DNA of 64,000 bases from Pterois miles. Lineage: Eukaryota; Chordata; Actinopteri; Perciformes; Scorpaenidae. Numbering within the stretch: the first letter of the stretch is position 1; the number at the start of each line of letters is the position of its first letter. A program made the translations under genes and the position numbers. Under the pieces are notes generated by a model. That model ran no database searches and was not told the origin of the DNA. It worked only from the letters and a program-made list of their open reading frames with translations. Below are positions 36,011 to 47,700 of the stretch, piece after piece. Location of the stretch: positions 20,045,501 to 20,109,500 of the forward strand of contig CAMQGK010000110.1 of assembly GCA_947000775.1 (NCBI GenBank). Reading direction: 5' to 3'.

Positions 36011-37146
36011 CTGAGGTGAGTTATAGAGTTATTAAGGAGGGATTGGAGGGGGAGGAGGGAGGGACAGAGGGTGAGAAAAAGAAGGAGGGAGATGTTATTC
36101 AGCACAGGAGTGTGCAGTAGCTTGGGCCTTAGGCCGCGTACAGTAAGTATAAAAGTGAGAAAGGCTACCATATTATAGAGTTCACGAGGTGAGAGAACAA
36201 CAGAAGAGCAGCAGTCTGCCCACGTTGTTCAATAAACTCAATACAACACTTACAAACTAGCGATGCTGAAGACAGAGGTCAACACAACAGTTATCCACTT
36301 AGTCTGTGTGCGTTTGTGAGTGAGCATACAGTATATATGCAAGTGCACGTCTAAATGTAAGTGTGTTGGCGTAATAGGCATATCCATTACCACAGCACAC
36401 CTGACTGCGAGTGTGCAGAACATCACATTTGACTGTGTTTGTGCATGCGTGCGCGAGCCGCGCTGATGTTAGCGGTGCTGGTAGTGGTGGGTGTCATTCC
36501 GGTCCAGCCGCCAATCAAAGTGAATCTGAATGTCAGCAGGAGAGGAGGCGTGATAAATCAGTCTCACACCCAACGACAAACAGAATATTAGAGGCAGCGC
36601 AGCGCCATTGGAAAAATGTCCCTTCCAATCAGCCGAGCACTTTACAGTGAGGCTCAACAGCCGGGCCTCCGACCAACGCTGAATAACATGGAGACGGATA
36701 AGACGATAAATAAATAAATAAGACACGGACGGGTTGGAGGACAGGCGGACAGACAAACAGACCTGATGGATAACAAGCCCTGACCGGCAGAAAGATGAGA
36801 CAAAGAAACATAAGAACGCAGTAGGGCAGAGAGGACAGACAGGGAGGCACACAAACTGACAAAAAGGTAAGAAGACAAGACAGACAGACAGAAAACTGCT
36901 GAGCAGACAGACAACTAAATATTCGTATAGCTGCAGCTACAGTATCGCAATGTTAACACTGCCACAGCCCATCTGTGAAGGAATGAAAAGCCAATTACGC
37001 CCACCACCATACAGAGTTTTTCATGACTATGAAATGCCATGATGTTAAAGATAAATAAGCGATAAATTATTTAATTAGCTACAAATCATATGTTGCTTTT
37101 TTGGTATGTAACTTCAAAATAAGTGAGGAGGTCATAACATCTACAT

Positions 37147-37160
37147 CTGCTAGATGGCAG
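37147..37160 (+). promoter_or_regulatory. CTCF-like motif (weaker)
   Basis: CTGCTAGATGGCAG matches the core CCASYAGRKGGCRS at 12 of 14 positions. Confidence 0.25.
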
Positions 37161-37929
37161 CCGTGAGAATAACACACAGTCATAAAGCATGCAAAGTCAT
37201 AACCAAGTGATATTCAGTGTCATAAATGTATACTTCCAATGTTTTAGCTAGACCCGCGTGGTATGACGAAGGCTTCAAATACCACAAAGGAATAATAGCC
37301 CCTTAAGAAAGACCTGGCACCACTTCAGGTTTTTACCAAAGAGGGATTCAAAAAAATAACCCAAACCTGCACCAACAAGAGGCGTACAACACTATCACGC
37401 AGCTTTTTTTAAAAAAAAGTTTGCAAACCTAACTTTACACTAAATGTAAAGCAAACATGGATTTATAGATAGGAACTGAAGTGCGATTATACATTGACCA
37501 GGTAACGGCAGCTGTTTCTATAAAACCAGCCTAATAAAAGATATCCTAATGCAATTTCTTTTCTGAAATCTTTCCAATATCAACCAGGGGTTCAGAGAAA
37601 AATGGGGGAATTTATTTTCATTATTTAATTCACTATAGAAGTGAGCTCACTGTGAGTAAGAGTTATTGTACAAGAGTGACTGTTTTTATCATAGGTTTCA
37701 TTTACACCAATCTGGTTGTCTCCTCAGCTGTAGCTGACAACTATACAATTCTTCTTAATCATATCTAACAACCCAAATCTTTTCAGAGGTTTTCGTGCAA
37801 AATCTTATCAAATGGGAGTCTGTGACCTAATGTGCATCAATTTAGGAGTCCTGGACACGAAAAAGGCTGAGAACCACTGTCCTAGTAGACAAGACAGACG
37901 GGATAGATGCAGTTTTACTGCATAGCTGC

Positions 37930-38265
37930 TCCACCAATAAGCTCCATCCATCCATCCATCCATCATCTGTAACCGTTTTCTTATTCAGGGTATAAGGGGG
38001 GGAGCTGATTCCTGCTGACATTGGGTGAAGACAGGGTACACCCTGGACCGGTCGTCAGACGATCACAGGACTGACACACAGAGAGACAAACCATTCACGC
38101 TCACATTCACATCCACAGGCAATTTAGAGTCAACAATTAACCTGCATGTTTTTGGACTGTGGGAGGAAGCGGAGAACCCGGAGGAAAACCATACTAACAC
38201 GGAGAGAGCATGCAAATGCCACAAAAGGGCCCCAAGCCGGGTTTAAAAATGTGACCCAACTGATG
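37930..38265 (+). repeat. Dispersed teleost repeat (LINE/SINE-like)
   Basis: Contains the widely seen order 'gggtacaccctgga', 'cacgctcacattcacatc', 'ggcaatttagagtca', 'aacctgcatgtttttggact', 'gtgggaggaagcggagaacc' and 'agagcatgcaaatgccac'. It begins with a (TCCA)n run at about 37945-37963. This repeat is common in percomorph genomes. Assigning it to a named LINE or SINE family would need a repeat-library search. Confidence 0.75.
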
Positions 38266-38818
38266 TCAGGCTCTGCAAATAAGATGAACTTAAAACTTTT
38301 TTTTTTTCAGCTATCAGGGAGTTCAAAAATGATCTTGGATGATAAATCTGTCATTTGTCAAGTTGGAATGGAGGATGTATGACGGTCAGAGTTAGCGCTT
38401 TACTGAACTTATAATACTGACAGAGAGATAAACAGATATGGACGTAAATCAGAGCCTTACTAATCTTCCTGGGTTCCACAAACAAAGCATGTACATGTAT
38501 GAGACGGACCAGGTAAATGTAACAATCAGAAGGGGGACAAAGTCTACAGAGACAAAGTCTAGCTGAACAACGGGCCTTGCATGCGTTGTGATGGTACTTT
38601 ATCTACATGTTATATGTGAATGTAGTTAAACTACCCAGCGGCTATCACTGATAAATGTTCCTCTTCTGACCCTGACCAGAGCATCTTAAGATTGATCTAG
38701 TACTACGTCAAGTTTAAGCTTCTTCAGGTGAAAAAGGTTGAACCATGAGACAGAAACCCACATTATCTGACGGTGTAGAGGTTAAATGGATCATGTGAAG
38801 AAGCAACATCCGAAGCAA

Positions 38819-38832
38819 CCACTAGGTGGCAC
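38819..38832 (+). promoter_or_regulatory. CTCF-type consensus site
   Basis: CCACTAGGTGGCAC matches CCASYAGRKGGCRS at all 14 positions and is close to the classical vertebrate CTCF core. It lies in unique sequence in the long rsrc1 intron, in the same orientation as the site at 12948. Confidence 0.6.
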
Positions 38833-40164
38833 AGCACACAGCCGGCACAGGAGGGAGGCTTCAGCCAGGCCTTGTTTTTATGTGCGTTTAAATGCAGGTG
38901 CCATCAAAACCAGCTCATCCAGACCTTGTAGCTGTAAAGTATAACTTGACACGAGACACATCACAAATGTACATACATGCTGATTGGATGGGTAGACATG
39001 AAGAGCTACAACATGAACAAATTTAAATATTTAGCTGTAGAAATACATAAAAATCATCCAAGGGTAAACCTGCATTGCAATAGCTGATGTTTGACATTGT
39101 GCAACTTGTGCTGGGCCTGAAAAAAGTCTCCCAATGACAAAAAAAAATGAAAATATTCAACATAAAAACATGAAAGTGTTCACTAAAGTGCTGTATATGA
39201 ATCAGTGTCTCAGCTGCAAGAGTGAATTCCTTCAGGCAGAAAACAGGAGACCTGAACTTGAATGATCTTTATCGCAGACTGGTGCCCTCTGCATCTGTCA
39301 TCAGGCTGATTTAACGACAACCCATGAAATATTTACAAACTAAACAATTAGAGAGAGATATCTTACAAAATCAATCAATTATTCATTGGCAATCGTCTGA
39401 AAAAGCTTTTGTTTTGTTTCGTGGCTATATTCTGATGCTGGGCGGGGGGGTGCATCAATTAGGGCCTGTACTCCTGTGGTGTTGTGAATGCTTCAGAGAG
39501 GAGTGATTGCCTAAATGAAGGAGCCAGATGCAAGATGCCAGCACTGCATGCTGACACAGTGTTGTGGTAGATGAGCTTGATAGAAAATACTCTGCACTAT
39601 GCTACATGTGAAGTCAGATGGACAATCTGAGTCATTTATTTGAATGTGTGAAGAAATGAGACTTATTCCTACATGCAGTATGTCAGAATCCAACTCTGGC
39701 TTATGCAACATTTGTTCTATTAATTTTTTAAAACGGCCTCCTTAACTCTCGACACCTGGGCTCCATGTTTGTATTTTCCTTCTTGGTGATCATGCTGAGA
39801 TTGCATCTGTCAAATTTAAAAGAGCTGAGGGATTAAGAAGACATTTATCTTATTTATAGGAAAAACAGGAGGTAACTCAGTGCAGAGTTCATTTTATACC
39901 GCAAACTACAGACATACAATTCAAATTCATATTTTATATACAGCATATCTGAGTAAGGCCAACATACGCTAGATTGGATGCAAACATCTTCCTCCCTACG
40001 GTGTATGCCATCCATTTCTACACATATACAGACTTCTGCACATGCAATCATTTTCGCCTGACTCATACTTGTATTCAACCGGTCGTCAAAGTTGCCACAG
40101 TAGCACTGCTTCTGCGTTCTCAACACAACCTCAGTCAAACTGTCTCTCCCACTCGTAAACTCGC

Positions 40165-40640
40165 AATGTAGCTGAAACGATTAGTCGCTCGGTAATTCAT
40201 CAGTAACAATTTTCATAATCAATTTTAACTATTTTCTTACATTGTCCAAGACCAATGATTATTGGAAAAAGTATTCTACTATTGGTAATACTTATATAAG
40301 TTAGGTGCTTCTACAGCTGCAGCTTTTAATCGATTAATCAATTAGTTGTCAACTGTTAAATTAAGCAATTTTTTTTTTAAAGGAAAAAAAGATCAAATAT
40401 CTCTGGTTCCAGCTTCTTAAATGTGAATATCTTCTGGTTTCTTTATTTCTCTGTTAAATTAAACTGAATATCTTTGAGTTGTGGACAAAATAAGACATTT
40501 GAGGACGTCATCTTAGGCTTTGGGAAACTGATTTTCATTTCATTTTCTGACATTTTATGTACCAGATAAGTAACAGACTAATTGAGAAAATAATTGTCAG
40601 GTTAATCACTAATGAAAATAATCATTAGCTGTAGTCCTAG
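40165..40640 (+). repeat. Short hAT-like MITE copies, one near-complete
   Basis: A fragment at 40168-40240 ('gctgaaacgattagtcgctc') precedes a fuller copy from about 40310 ('acagctgcagcttttaatcg') to about 40638 ('ataatcattagctgtagtcc'). The core 'atctttgagttgtggacaaa' and 'gacatttgaggacgtcatct' is shared with copies at 12475, 45882 (reversed) and 50025. Confidence 0.65.
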
Positions 40641-42261
40641 TTGCTTCCCTAATCTCTTTAGGCTATGCATTTCCCACAAATTTTTGTGAGGGCAGATGTG
40701 TGAAAGTAATGACTAATAATCAAAAGCTCATCCTCATAAAGACACAAAACAACTAGATGGGTAAAAATGTCTTGGTAGACCAAGACCCTAATGACCAATT
40801 AGTCTATTGACCAAGAGAGGACAGCCCAGTGTCTTTGAGCGTCACATTATCCTGTGTGTAGCATCTCACTTAGACAGCTTCAGGACTGAAGAACAAGGGA
40901 GTTCAGTACAATAATCCTCACCTCCACTTTCCAAACCCCTCAGCACCACACAACGTCCGGCTCCAGACAACACACTGGGGTCTGGGTCTTATTTCCTTTG
41001 GGCAAAACCTTGCATAGGAGGTCTGGGGTTGTGAGCGGGTTTCATGTGGGGCAATAAGCAGTTGAGCAGTGGGGTCTATGCAATGCATGTGGGTGGCTCG
41101 GGCCCAGCACCCCAGCCTACCCTTTAGACCCAAGGGCGAAAAATGTATCCCCACGACTCTGCATGCTCAGAGAGATGGAGGCCCGGACCTGAGAGGAAAA
41201 CTGCAGAAAATATGGGGAGGAGCAGAGGCCTCCAGCGGTCAGGGAGATCAGAGATGGAGGTTACTCTGAGGACCACAAACTGACTGCCATGGGCTGCACA
41301 CACACACATAAACACACCTGAGGAACACACACAGATTCACATAAGGCACAAGAGCACATCACACACAGAAGCCTGAGGGGTACAGCTAACAACAAAGCCT
41401 CTATACTGTAGCCACCAGGTCACACAAAGTTCAACCTTGAAACCTCACTGTGGAAATATCATATGTAAATTGTAAATGCTCTTGCCTTTACAGTAGATAC
41501 TGAAACATCAGATTAAAATGTGTGTTCGCAGTAAGACTACAGTAATTGTATTGGTTTGGTGGAAGGTGGGTGTACCTTTTAGATAAATACAAAAGTTCAG
41601 TCATGAGAACTTCAGTGAGATGAGCGGGTAAGTGCATAACGAAGGTCTTGAGAGGGCAATCAGAGCAAATCCATAATGCAGGGATCACACGGTAAAATAT
41701 TAAGCATCTTGGGGCCTCTGAATGACATCTCACCCTCAACTTCAACCCTGTCATGTCTCTACATTTTTTTCCCCTTTCTCTTTAAACACTCCTGCTTCGT
41801 TGCATGCCTATCTTGTAACCTTTGAGCAAGCCTGTGTGCTAAGTACTAGAGATACCCCGTTTACAGACAAATCCCTTGTCGGATACTAAAAAATAGGTTG
41901 AACCCACCTTTGGCCATTCACGCCAGGCTACAAGTCACAGGTAAAAAAAAAAAAGATGCTACTAAAGAAGAAGATGCTACAGCTAAACAGTGTTGGCATA
42001 TTTCAAAAAAGGTGCCCAGTACAGTATTGTATTTGCACTGGAGGTTACACATTGCATGGCTTTTGTGTGAATGGGGTAAAAAAAAATAAGCTCAACATAA
42101 ATCTGTTATCATGCGCTGAGACTGGCAACAACTTTGATTGTGTCACCCAAACAGCAAGAAGCTGTCTTTGGTGCTCAGAGCGTCTGCTCCCGCTTGTTGG
42201 CGTTGGACGTTTTGTTGGCGAATGTCTCGAGACATTCATTTAGATTATATTTATTCTTATC

Positions 42262-42732
42262 TAGGGATGCACCGATCTGACTTAATCAGTCCTGATACCG
42301 ATAGCAATACCTGGGCTTTGGGTATCAGCTGATACCACGTACTGATCCGATACCATTGTTTGATTAATGAGCTGTATGTCTTGATGAGTGGAAATGACTC
42401 ATTCTGTTATGTGTAAGGCAACATCAGACTTGACTTGCTTTCCTTTGTAAAACAAAATGTAACAAATAAATACACAGATAGAAACTGAATTGTTATTTGT
42501 TATTAAAATAATAAATTGTGCACCAGAAACTTGGTAAAAAAAAAATCTTGAAAATTACCAGGAATTATTTACATTAATTACAATTCAGGTGTGAACATTT
42601 TAATGCAGCAACATATTGGTCAAAACTTAAACAGGAAATAAAATTACAGTTTATAACGTATAGTAAATAAACAGAACTGAACAGAATAGATTGGTACCTA
42701 GTGATATCCAATCCGGTATCGGTGCAGCCCTA
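42262..42732. mobile_element. hAT-like MITE with terminal inverted repeats
   Basis: Left end TAGGGATGCACCGATCTGAC and the reverse complement of the right end, TAGGGCTGCACCGATACCGG, align as imperfect inverted repeats. Flanks ttcttatc (42254-42261) and ttttcatc (42733-42740) could be a diverged 8-bp target duplication, as expected for hAT elements. The 470-bp interior is AT-rich and non-coding, so the element is non-autonomous. Confidence 0.7.
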
Positions 42733-43285
42733 TTTTCATCTGGAATGTTATTTCCCATGTTAATCCAAATAAAGAGATGACACATGGGGAGAAGGGAGCA
42801 GCTTTTCTCGCCTTTTATGAGGCGCAGGCTGACAGGGACTAAAGCCACAAATGTTACAACAGAAGAACATAAGGGCCCACGCCCTTCAAATGGCCTTTGC
42901 TACACCACATCCATTGCCACCAAATCTGAGATCTCTCCGCCAGCTGTCGCTCCGCTCTCTCTGATGCCGAGCTCTCTGTTGCTTCATGTCTCACAGCGCT
43001 CCTTGGAAAATGGAGGAAGTACTTTGCCTCTGCACGTGAAAGTTCACAGTTAAGCCGGCTTTTCTCCATCAAGGTGCTCCAGTGGTCCCAAACACCATAT
43101 ACTGTATGTGTCCTGTACAGGAACTGATTAAAGTTCATTCCACCCAACACCACATGGATGAGTTATACATTATCAGGCCACACATTACATTAGTATTCAT
43201 GCTCACATTCATGTGATCAAGTGTCTTTATGATCGCAAGGGCGAAGGCAGATTTAGCTTTAACTCCTGCAGTATTTACTTGCAAC

Positions 43286-43312
<27 letters not shown>
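43286..43312. repeat. Poly-T tract
   Basis: 27 consecutive T. No retrotransposon body is recognised beside it. Confidence 0.9.
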
Positions 43313-43316
<4 letters not shown>

Positions 43317-44066
43317 TTTTGGTGAAATTGGAAAAATAATGAAAAAGCCAAAAAGTACTTCTCTTTCCCAAAGGAAACAATCCAAGTCAAAAACACGATT
43401 ATGAGCACAGTTCGAATAATAATGTGCAGATCAGACATAAGCACTCCCTGATAGGCTTACTTAAACCCTGTCAACAAAATTACATTTCCATACAACTAAA
43501 CTGCATTATGACTGTAAGGAAACATATTTTCACAGTTTAAACAGTTTTAAGCAGGTAATTAACATGGTAAACTGAAACAAAACAAAACAAATACTGCAAC
43601 AAAACTACTTAGTTGGGTCTAAGCGACAAAACATCATAGTTTACGCAAGCGAACGGTGACTTTTAGTTTCACACGGTAAGAACAGCGATCTACTTAGGGG
43701 AAAGTCCAGTGTTTGTTTGAACTGTTTCCTATAATTACATATAATAATTAATGCTGAGTAATTAAACAAGAAGGTTGCACACTGCATCATCATTTAGCAG
43801 AAATGTCGCTTAAAACTCAAACTAACGGTACAATCCTGGTTAGAATGAAGTGTACATGTGCTGCAATTTCAGTGCAAAAATATGCTTGACTATTGTGTGT
43901 GTATGTGTGTTTGTGTGTGTGTGTGTCTGCTCATCTATTCCAGAGTGAATGCACTTGAGCGTGTTGCTGAATGGTGGAGAATAGGCTCTGGTTCCCCCAA
44001 TGAAAGCCTGCTGGATGCCATTGTGATGGCACACCACTGAGTGTGTGTCTCATGTGTATGTAGTTT

Positions 44067-44097
44067 TGGTGGTGGTGGTGGTGGTGGTGGTGGTGGC
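44067..44097. repeat. (TGG)n trinucleotide repeat
   Basis: About ten GGT/TGG units ending in GGCGGGGG. Non-coding context. Confidence 0.9.
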
Positions 44098-44281
44098 GGG
44101 GGAGGAGATGGGGCTAAGTCTATCAGGACCCCCACACATGAAAGGTAAACTGGAGCCGCTAATCGCAGTGCTGACACAAGGAGGTTCAGGAGGGCGGCCA
44201 CTTAGAAAAGAAAGGCAGGAGAGCCGGGACCCCTGGCAGCGTCAATAGGGCTCAGCACAACTGACCACATTACAGGAACAA

Positions 44282-44293
44282 ACACACACACAC

Positions 44294-44355
<62 letters not shown>
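44282..44355. repeat. (CA)n microsatellite
   Basis: CA array with one CACGCA interruption. Confidence 0.95.
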
Positions 44356-44359
<4 letters not shown>

Positions 44360-44984
44360 GAATAGACACACAAACTTGGTGGTCCCTGCCTGCTCTTTGG
44401 TGTGGACTGTGTTCATGTGCATGTAATACTTCTCCAAAAGACTGTATTCGTTTTCTTTTATATCTTTTTTGCAAATTCTGTAGAGACACAGCCCGACATT
44501 GCCGACAATGTATTTGAATAAAGTGTTTGATTTCCATCCTTTCTTAAAGAAATACGTGATTGAACTCCAAAATGACATACTCTGAGGGACAAGCTGACTA
44601 ATGCAGGGCCTGATAACAAGGTTCACAAAGATGCAGGTGAGAGCGAAGAAATAAATAAAGCAAAGCGTTACAAATTTAATACAAGTTCAGGGACATATTT
44701 GGCAATTAGCGCTAAAATGTCAGCTCAGGAGAAACGATGAAGGAATGAAAAAAGATGGTATGCATGAGAGAGGGAGAGGGCAGGCTGGAAGTGGCACCGG
44801 GGAGATGGGGGAGTCAGCCTGGCCGCTGGAGGAGTAGATGCAGGGGGGATTGTACAAATGACAGCCCCCCCTCGAAGGTAGTGTTGAGCACTCCCTTCTC
44901 TCTTCCCTCTTTCTCATCTCTTAATGCTTATTTTCATCACTTTGCTTAAAATATTGATAATCAATTAGCACTACGTCTGTTTTG

Positions 44985-45480
44985 CTACAGAATCTGTGTC
45001 ACGGTCTATCACTCTGTCAGAGCCAATTCGCCGCTCATTCAAAGTTCATTTTTCCTTGGCGGGTCTGTGCCTTTGGAGGAGTCATTACGCGGGGAACATA
45101 GCCCGGGGTGCAATCACCTATTCTCTTTCATTACTGGGGAGATGGAGAAGGTGAGAGAGATTATTAGAACTTTGGAATGATCACAAAGCTCCACGCCGCC
45201 TGTCAGATCCCCCCTACGTGTAATTCATCTGGCCTCGCTGCCTCCCCCCTACCCGCCTTCCCTCCTCCTCCTCCTCCTCTCCCTCATCCCTCCTCCCCCG
45301 GCCTCAGCCAGGGGTTTGGCCACAGACATTATTCATGAACATCTGCAGCGCGCTGAATATTCCACAGCCTCCGCCGTGATGAAAAGGGAGCTGCCCCTTT
45401 GACTTGAAAATTAACATGCCGGCACAGAGATTATGGACGCTCCGTTTCATTCCAAGCCGAGCTGGGCCACGCTGAGCCCG
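44985..45480. promoter_or_regulatory. Candidate conserved regulatory block (strong)
   Basis: Roughly 500 bp of complex, GC-balanced, repeat-free sequence. Motifs include GCTCATTCAAAGTTCATTTT (TCF-like), GAGTCATTACGC, GATTATTAGAAC, GACATTATTCATGAAC near 45326, GCGCTGAATATTCC and CTTTGACTTGAAAATTAACA near 45398. A short CT-rich run interrupts at about 45255-45300. No protein-like frame. One of the best enhancer-like stretches here. Confidence 0.4.
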
Positions 45481-45881
45481 GGCTGGGCTGCCGGAACGGG
45501 ATGGGCTGAGCGAGGCGGGATAGATGGGACAGGTGCAGAATTTGCTCTTTGTAATGGTGTGGTGTCCGTTTCAGTGGGGAAATAATCAAGTTAATGAAAG
45601 TGTTTTATTTCAAAGCAATGGAAGTGAGCATGGCGCAGGTGCACAAACACAAACAGTCACGCCTTCAAATACACACTCAAATCAGATATTCCTAGTCCAG
45701 CTGTGATAGGGTTGCGTCAGTGGTGGACATACAAAAAGTCTTCAACTCCAGTGATTATCATTATCTCAGGTGCAGTTTCATACACATAATCTCTGCCATA
45801 AACTGCTCTGATTAATGTGAGAAGGGCAAAAACATTTCTTTGTCTGTATGATAATCAAATATGATTCAAAATTTCACAGTT

Positions 45882-46138
45882 GGGCTGCAACTTATGCTCA
45901 TTTTCTAATCGAATTAATCTACCCATTATTCTCTCTATTGACTGATGAGGTGACATTTTCAGTATTTTATTTTGTCCAACCAACAGTCTAAAATCCAAAG
46001 ATATTTAATTTATTGTCATGTTTGATACAGAAAAGCTTCAAATCCTCACATCTGAGAAGCTTGGAACAGACTTAACAAATATTCAACGATCAAATCAGTC
46101 ACGATTAATTCCACGACGATCGATTAATCGTTGCAGTT
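45882..46138 (-). repeat. Short hAT-like MITE copy (reversed)
   Basis: 'tgggctgcaacttatgctca' at one end and 'cgatcgattaatcgttgcag' at the other. The middle 'ttgtccaaccaacagtctaa' and 'aatccaaagatatttaattt' is the reverse of the family core. Near full length, about 260 bp. Confidence 0.65.
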
Positions 46139-46984
46139 TTATTTTAAATACTGCCGGTGAGCCTGGAGCAAAGCTACAAGGCTTCCTCGTAAACATCTCA
46201 TTGCACCCTCTCACCTCTGTGCATCTCTCTCTTTCATTCTCTCCTGGGCGTCTCTACATGAAAGCCCAGCCAGAGAATGGAGACTCTTCCTCTCTCACAC
46301 CAGGAGCACCGTCGCTGCTGGAGACGAGCCAAGCATCCCCCCTCTTCTCTCACATGTCGATGCACTGTCCCTCGCAAACCTCCCCGTGTCCTCACTGACA
46401 CTCAGCGAACTGTGACGACCATCACAGACAAATAATTGATACAACAGGAAAAGTCACAAGTGCAATAATCATGTGGTCTGACTCACACTGAAAATACAAT
46501 AAAACAACTTTATGCTGTGTTTGAAAAAGTGTCCCCACTGTATTTGAATGAGAGGCAAAGATTTAAAGGATGACTCAAATTATGAATAATCTGGCCCTTA
46601 TTTTCCTAGCTTTTGCATAATGACAAACTATTTAAAATGATGCCTCTTACTGAGGAGTTTTATGCACCTCTCGATTACAAAAGGTACCGCTCCACACACG
46701 GCGGGCCAACATTTTTCCAAGAGTTACGCCAAAAAGACAATCTATACACATCCTCACAATATCAAATACTGTAGATGCACACTATTATAAGGTTTTCCTA
46801 CACTTGTAGCTGTCTAAGACTTGCATAATGGTGTGGTGTAAGATAAGGTTACCTTCCAAGACTTAATTGGCAGGTAAATCTTTCACATTAAAAACAATTA
46901 CTACCTCACGGTTGTGTGCCTCTACCAACCAGTCAAGTTGCAGTTTACATCCGTACCTGTCCGACATGTCATCATGTCTTTATT

Positions 46985-47240
46985 TTATCTCATTATACAT
47001 TTGTGTGAAATTGTCATAACTGGCATATTAAATCTTGAGTTAGGCCTGAAACGTGTTTTGTGAGGTCAGCGTGAGCTTTGACCACCAAAATCTAATCAGT
47101 TCATCTTTGAATCCAAGTGGACATTTGTGCAAAATTTGAGATAAATTTCGCCCGCGTGAGAATGGACCAGACATACGGACGGACAGCCAGATGGACAATC
47201 CAAAAACATAATACCTCCGGACATGGCTGTCACCAGCAAG
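46985..47240 (+). repeat. Dispersed teleost repeat (SINE/LINE-like)
   Basis: The order 'aatcagttcatctttgaatc', 'caagtggacatttgtgcaaa', 'gagaatgg', 'catacggacggacagcc', 'aaacataatacctccggaca' is a commonly encountered teleost repeat ending in the 'cctccg..gctgtc' region. Family name unknown to me. Confidence 0.6.
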
Positions 47241-47464
47241 GCGCCGTATAAAATTATGAAAAAATGCTATTTCACAATTAGTACTAAGAGTGTCTATCAA
47301 ACTCCTTGTAGTAATTAAAAACCATATACTATATATATGGTATATACTGTATACGATATGCTGTATTTGTGTGGACACAGTGGAGACAAAAAGAAAATAT
47401 AAGCAGACAGACGTACTGTGAAGAGAGAGAAAAGGGGAGAAAATAGACTTTAATGCTTGTGAAA

Positions 47465-47700
47465 AGGGGAGCAGTTGGAGGGTTCTGACAATGGGCTGGA
47501 GCGGGACTTTGCGCTGCCTCTTGTTGATTGTAAATGGCAGGGCAAGTTTACTCTGGCAGTCGGAGCCAAAATGGAGTCTGACAGCTTTGTCAGGGAGTTT
47601 GAGCGGCTCAGTGGCAGAGCAGAAATCGGGATGATTCCCTCCCTTTTATCTCCAAATCGCCGATGTACGCTTGTGAAACCTCCGTGGTAATAAAAAATAA
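47465..47700. promoter_or_regulatory. Candidate conserved regulatory block
   Basis: GC-balanced unique sequence, including TTGTTGATTGTAAATGGCAG. It happens to be open on the plus strand for 71 codons but has no recognisable protein. Listed for its unusual composition relative to the flanking A/T-rich DNA. Confidence 0.25.
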
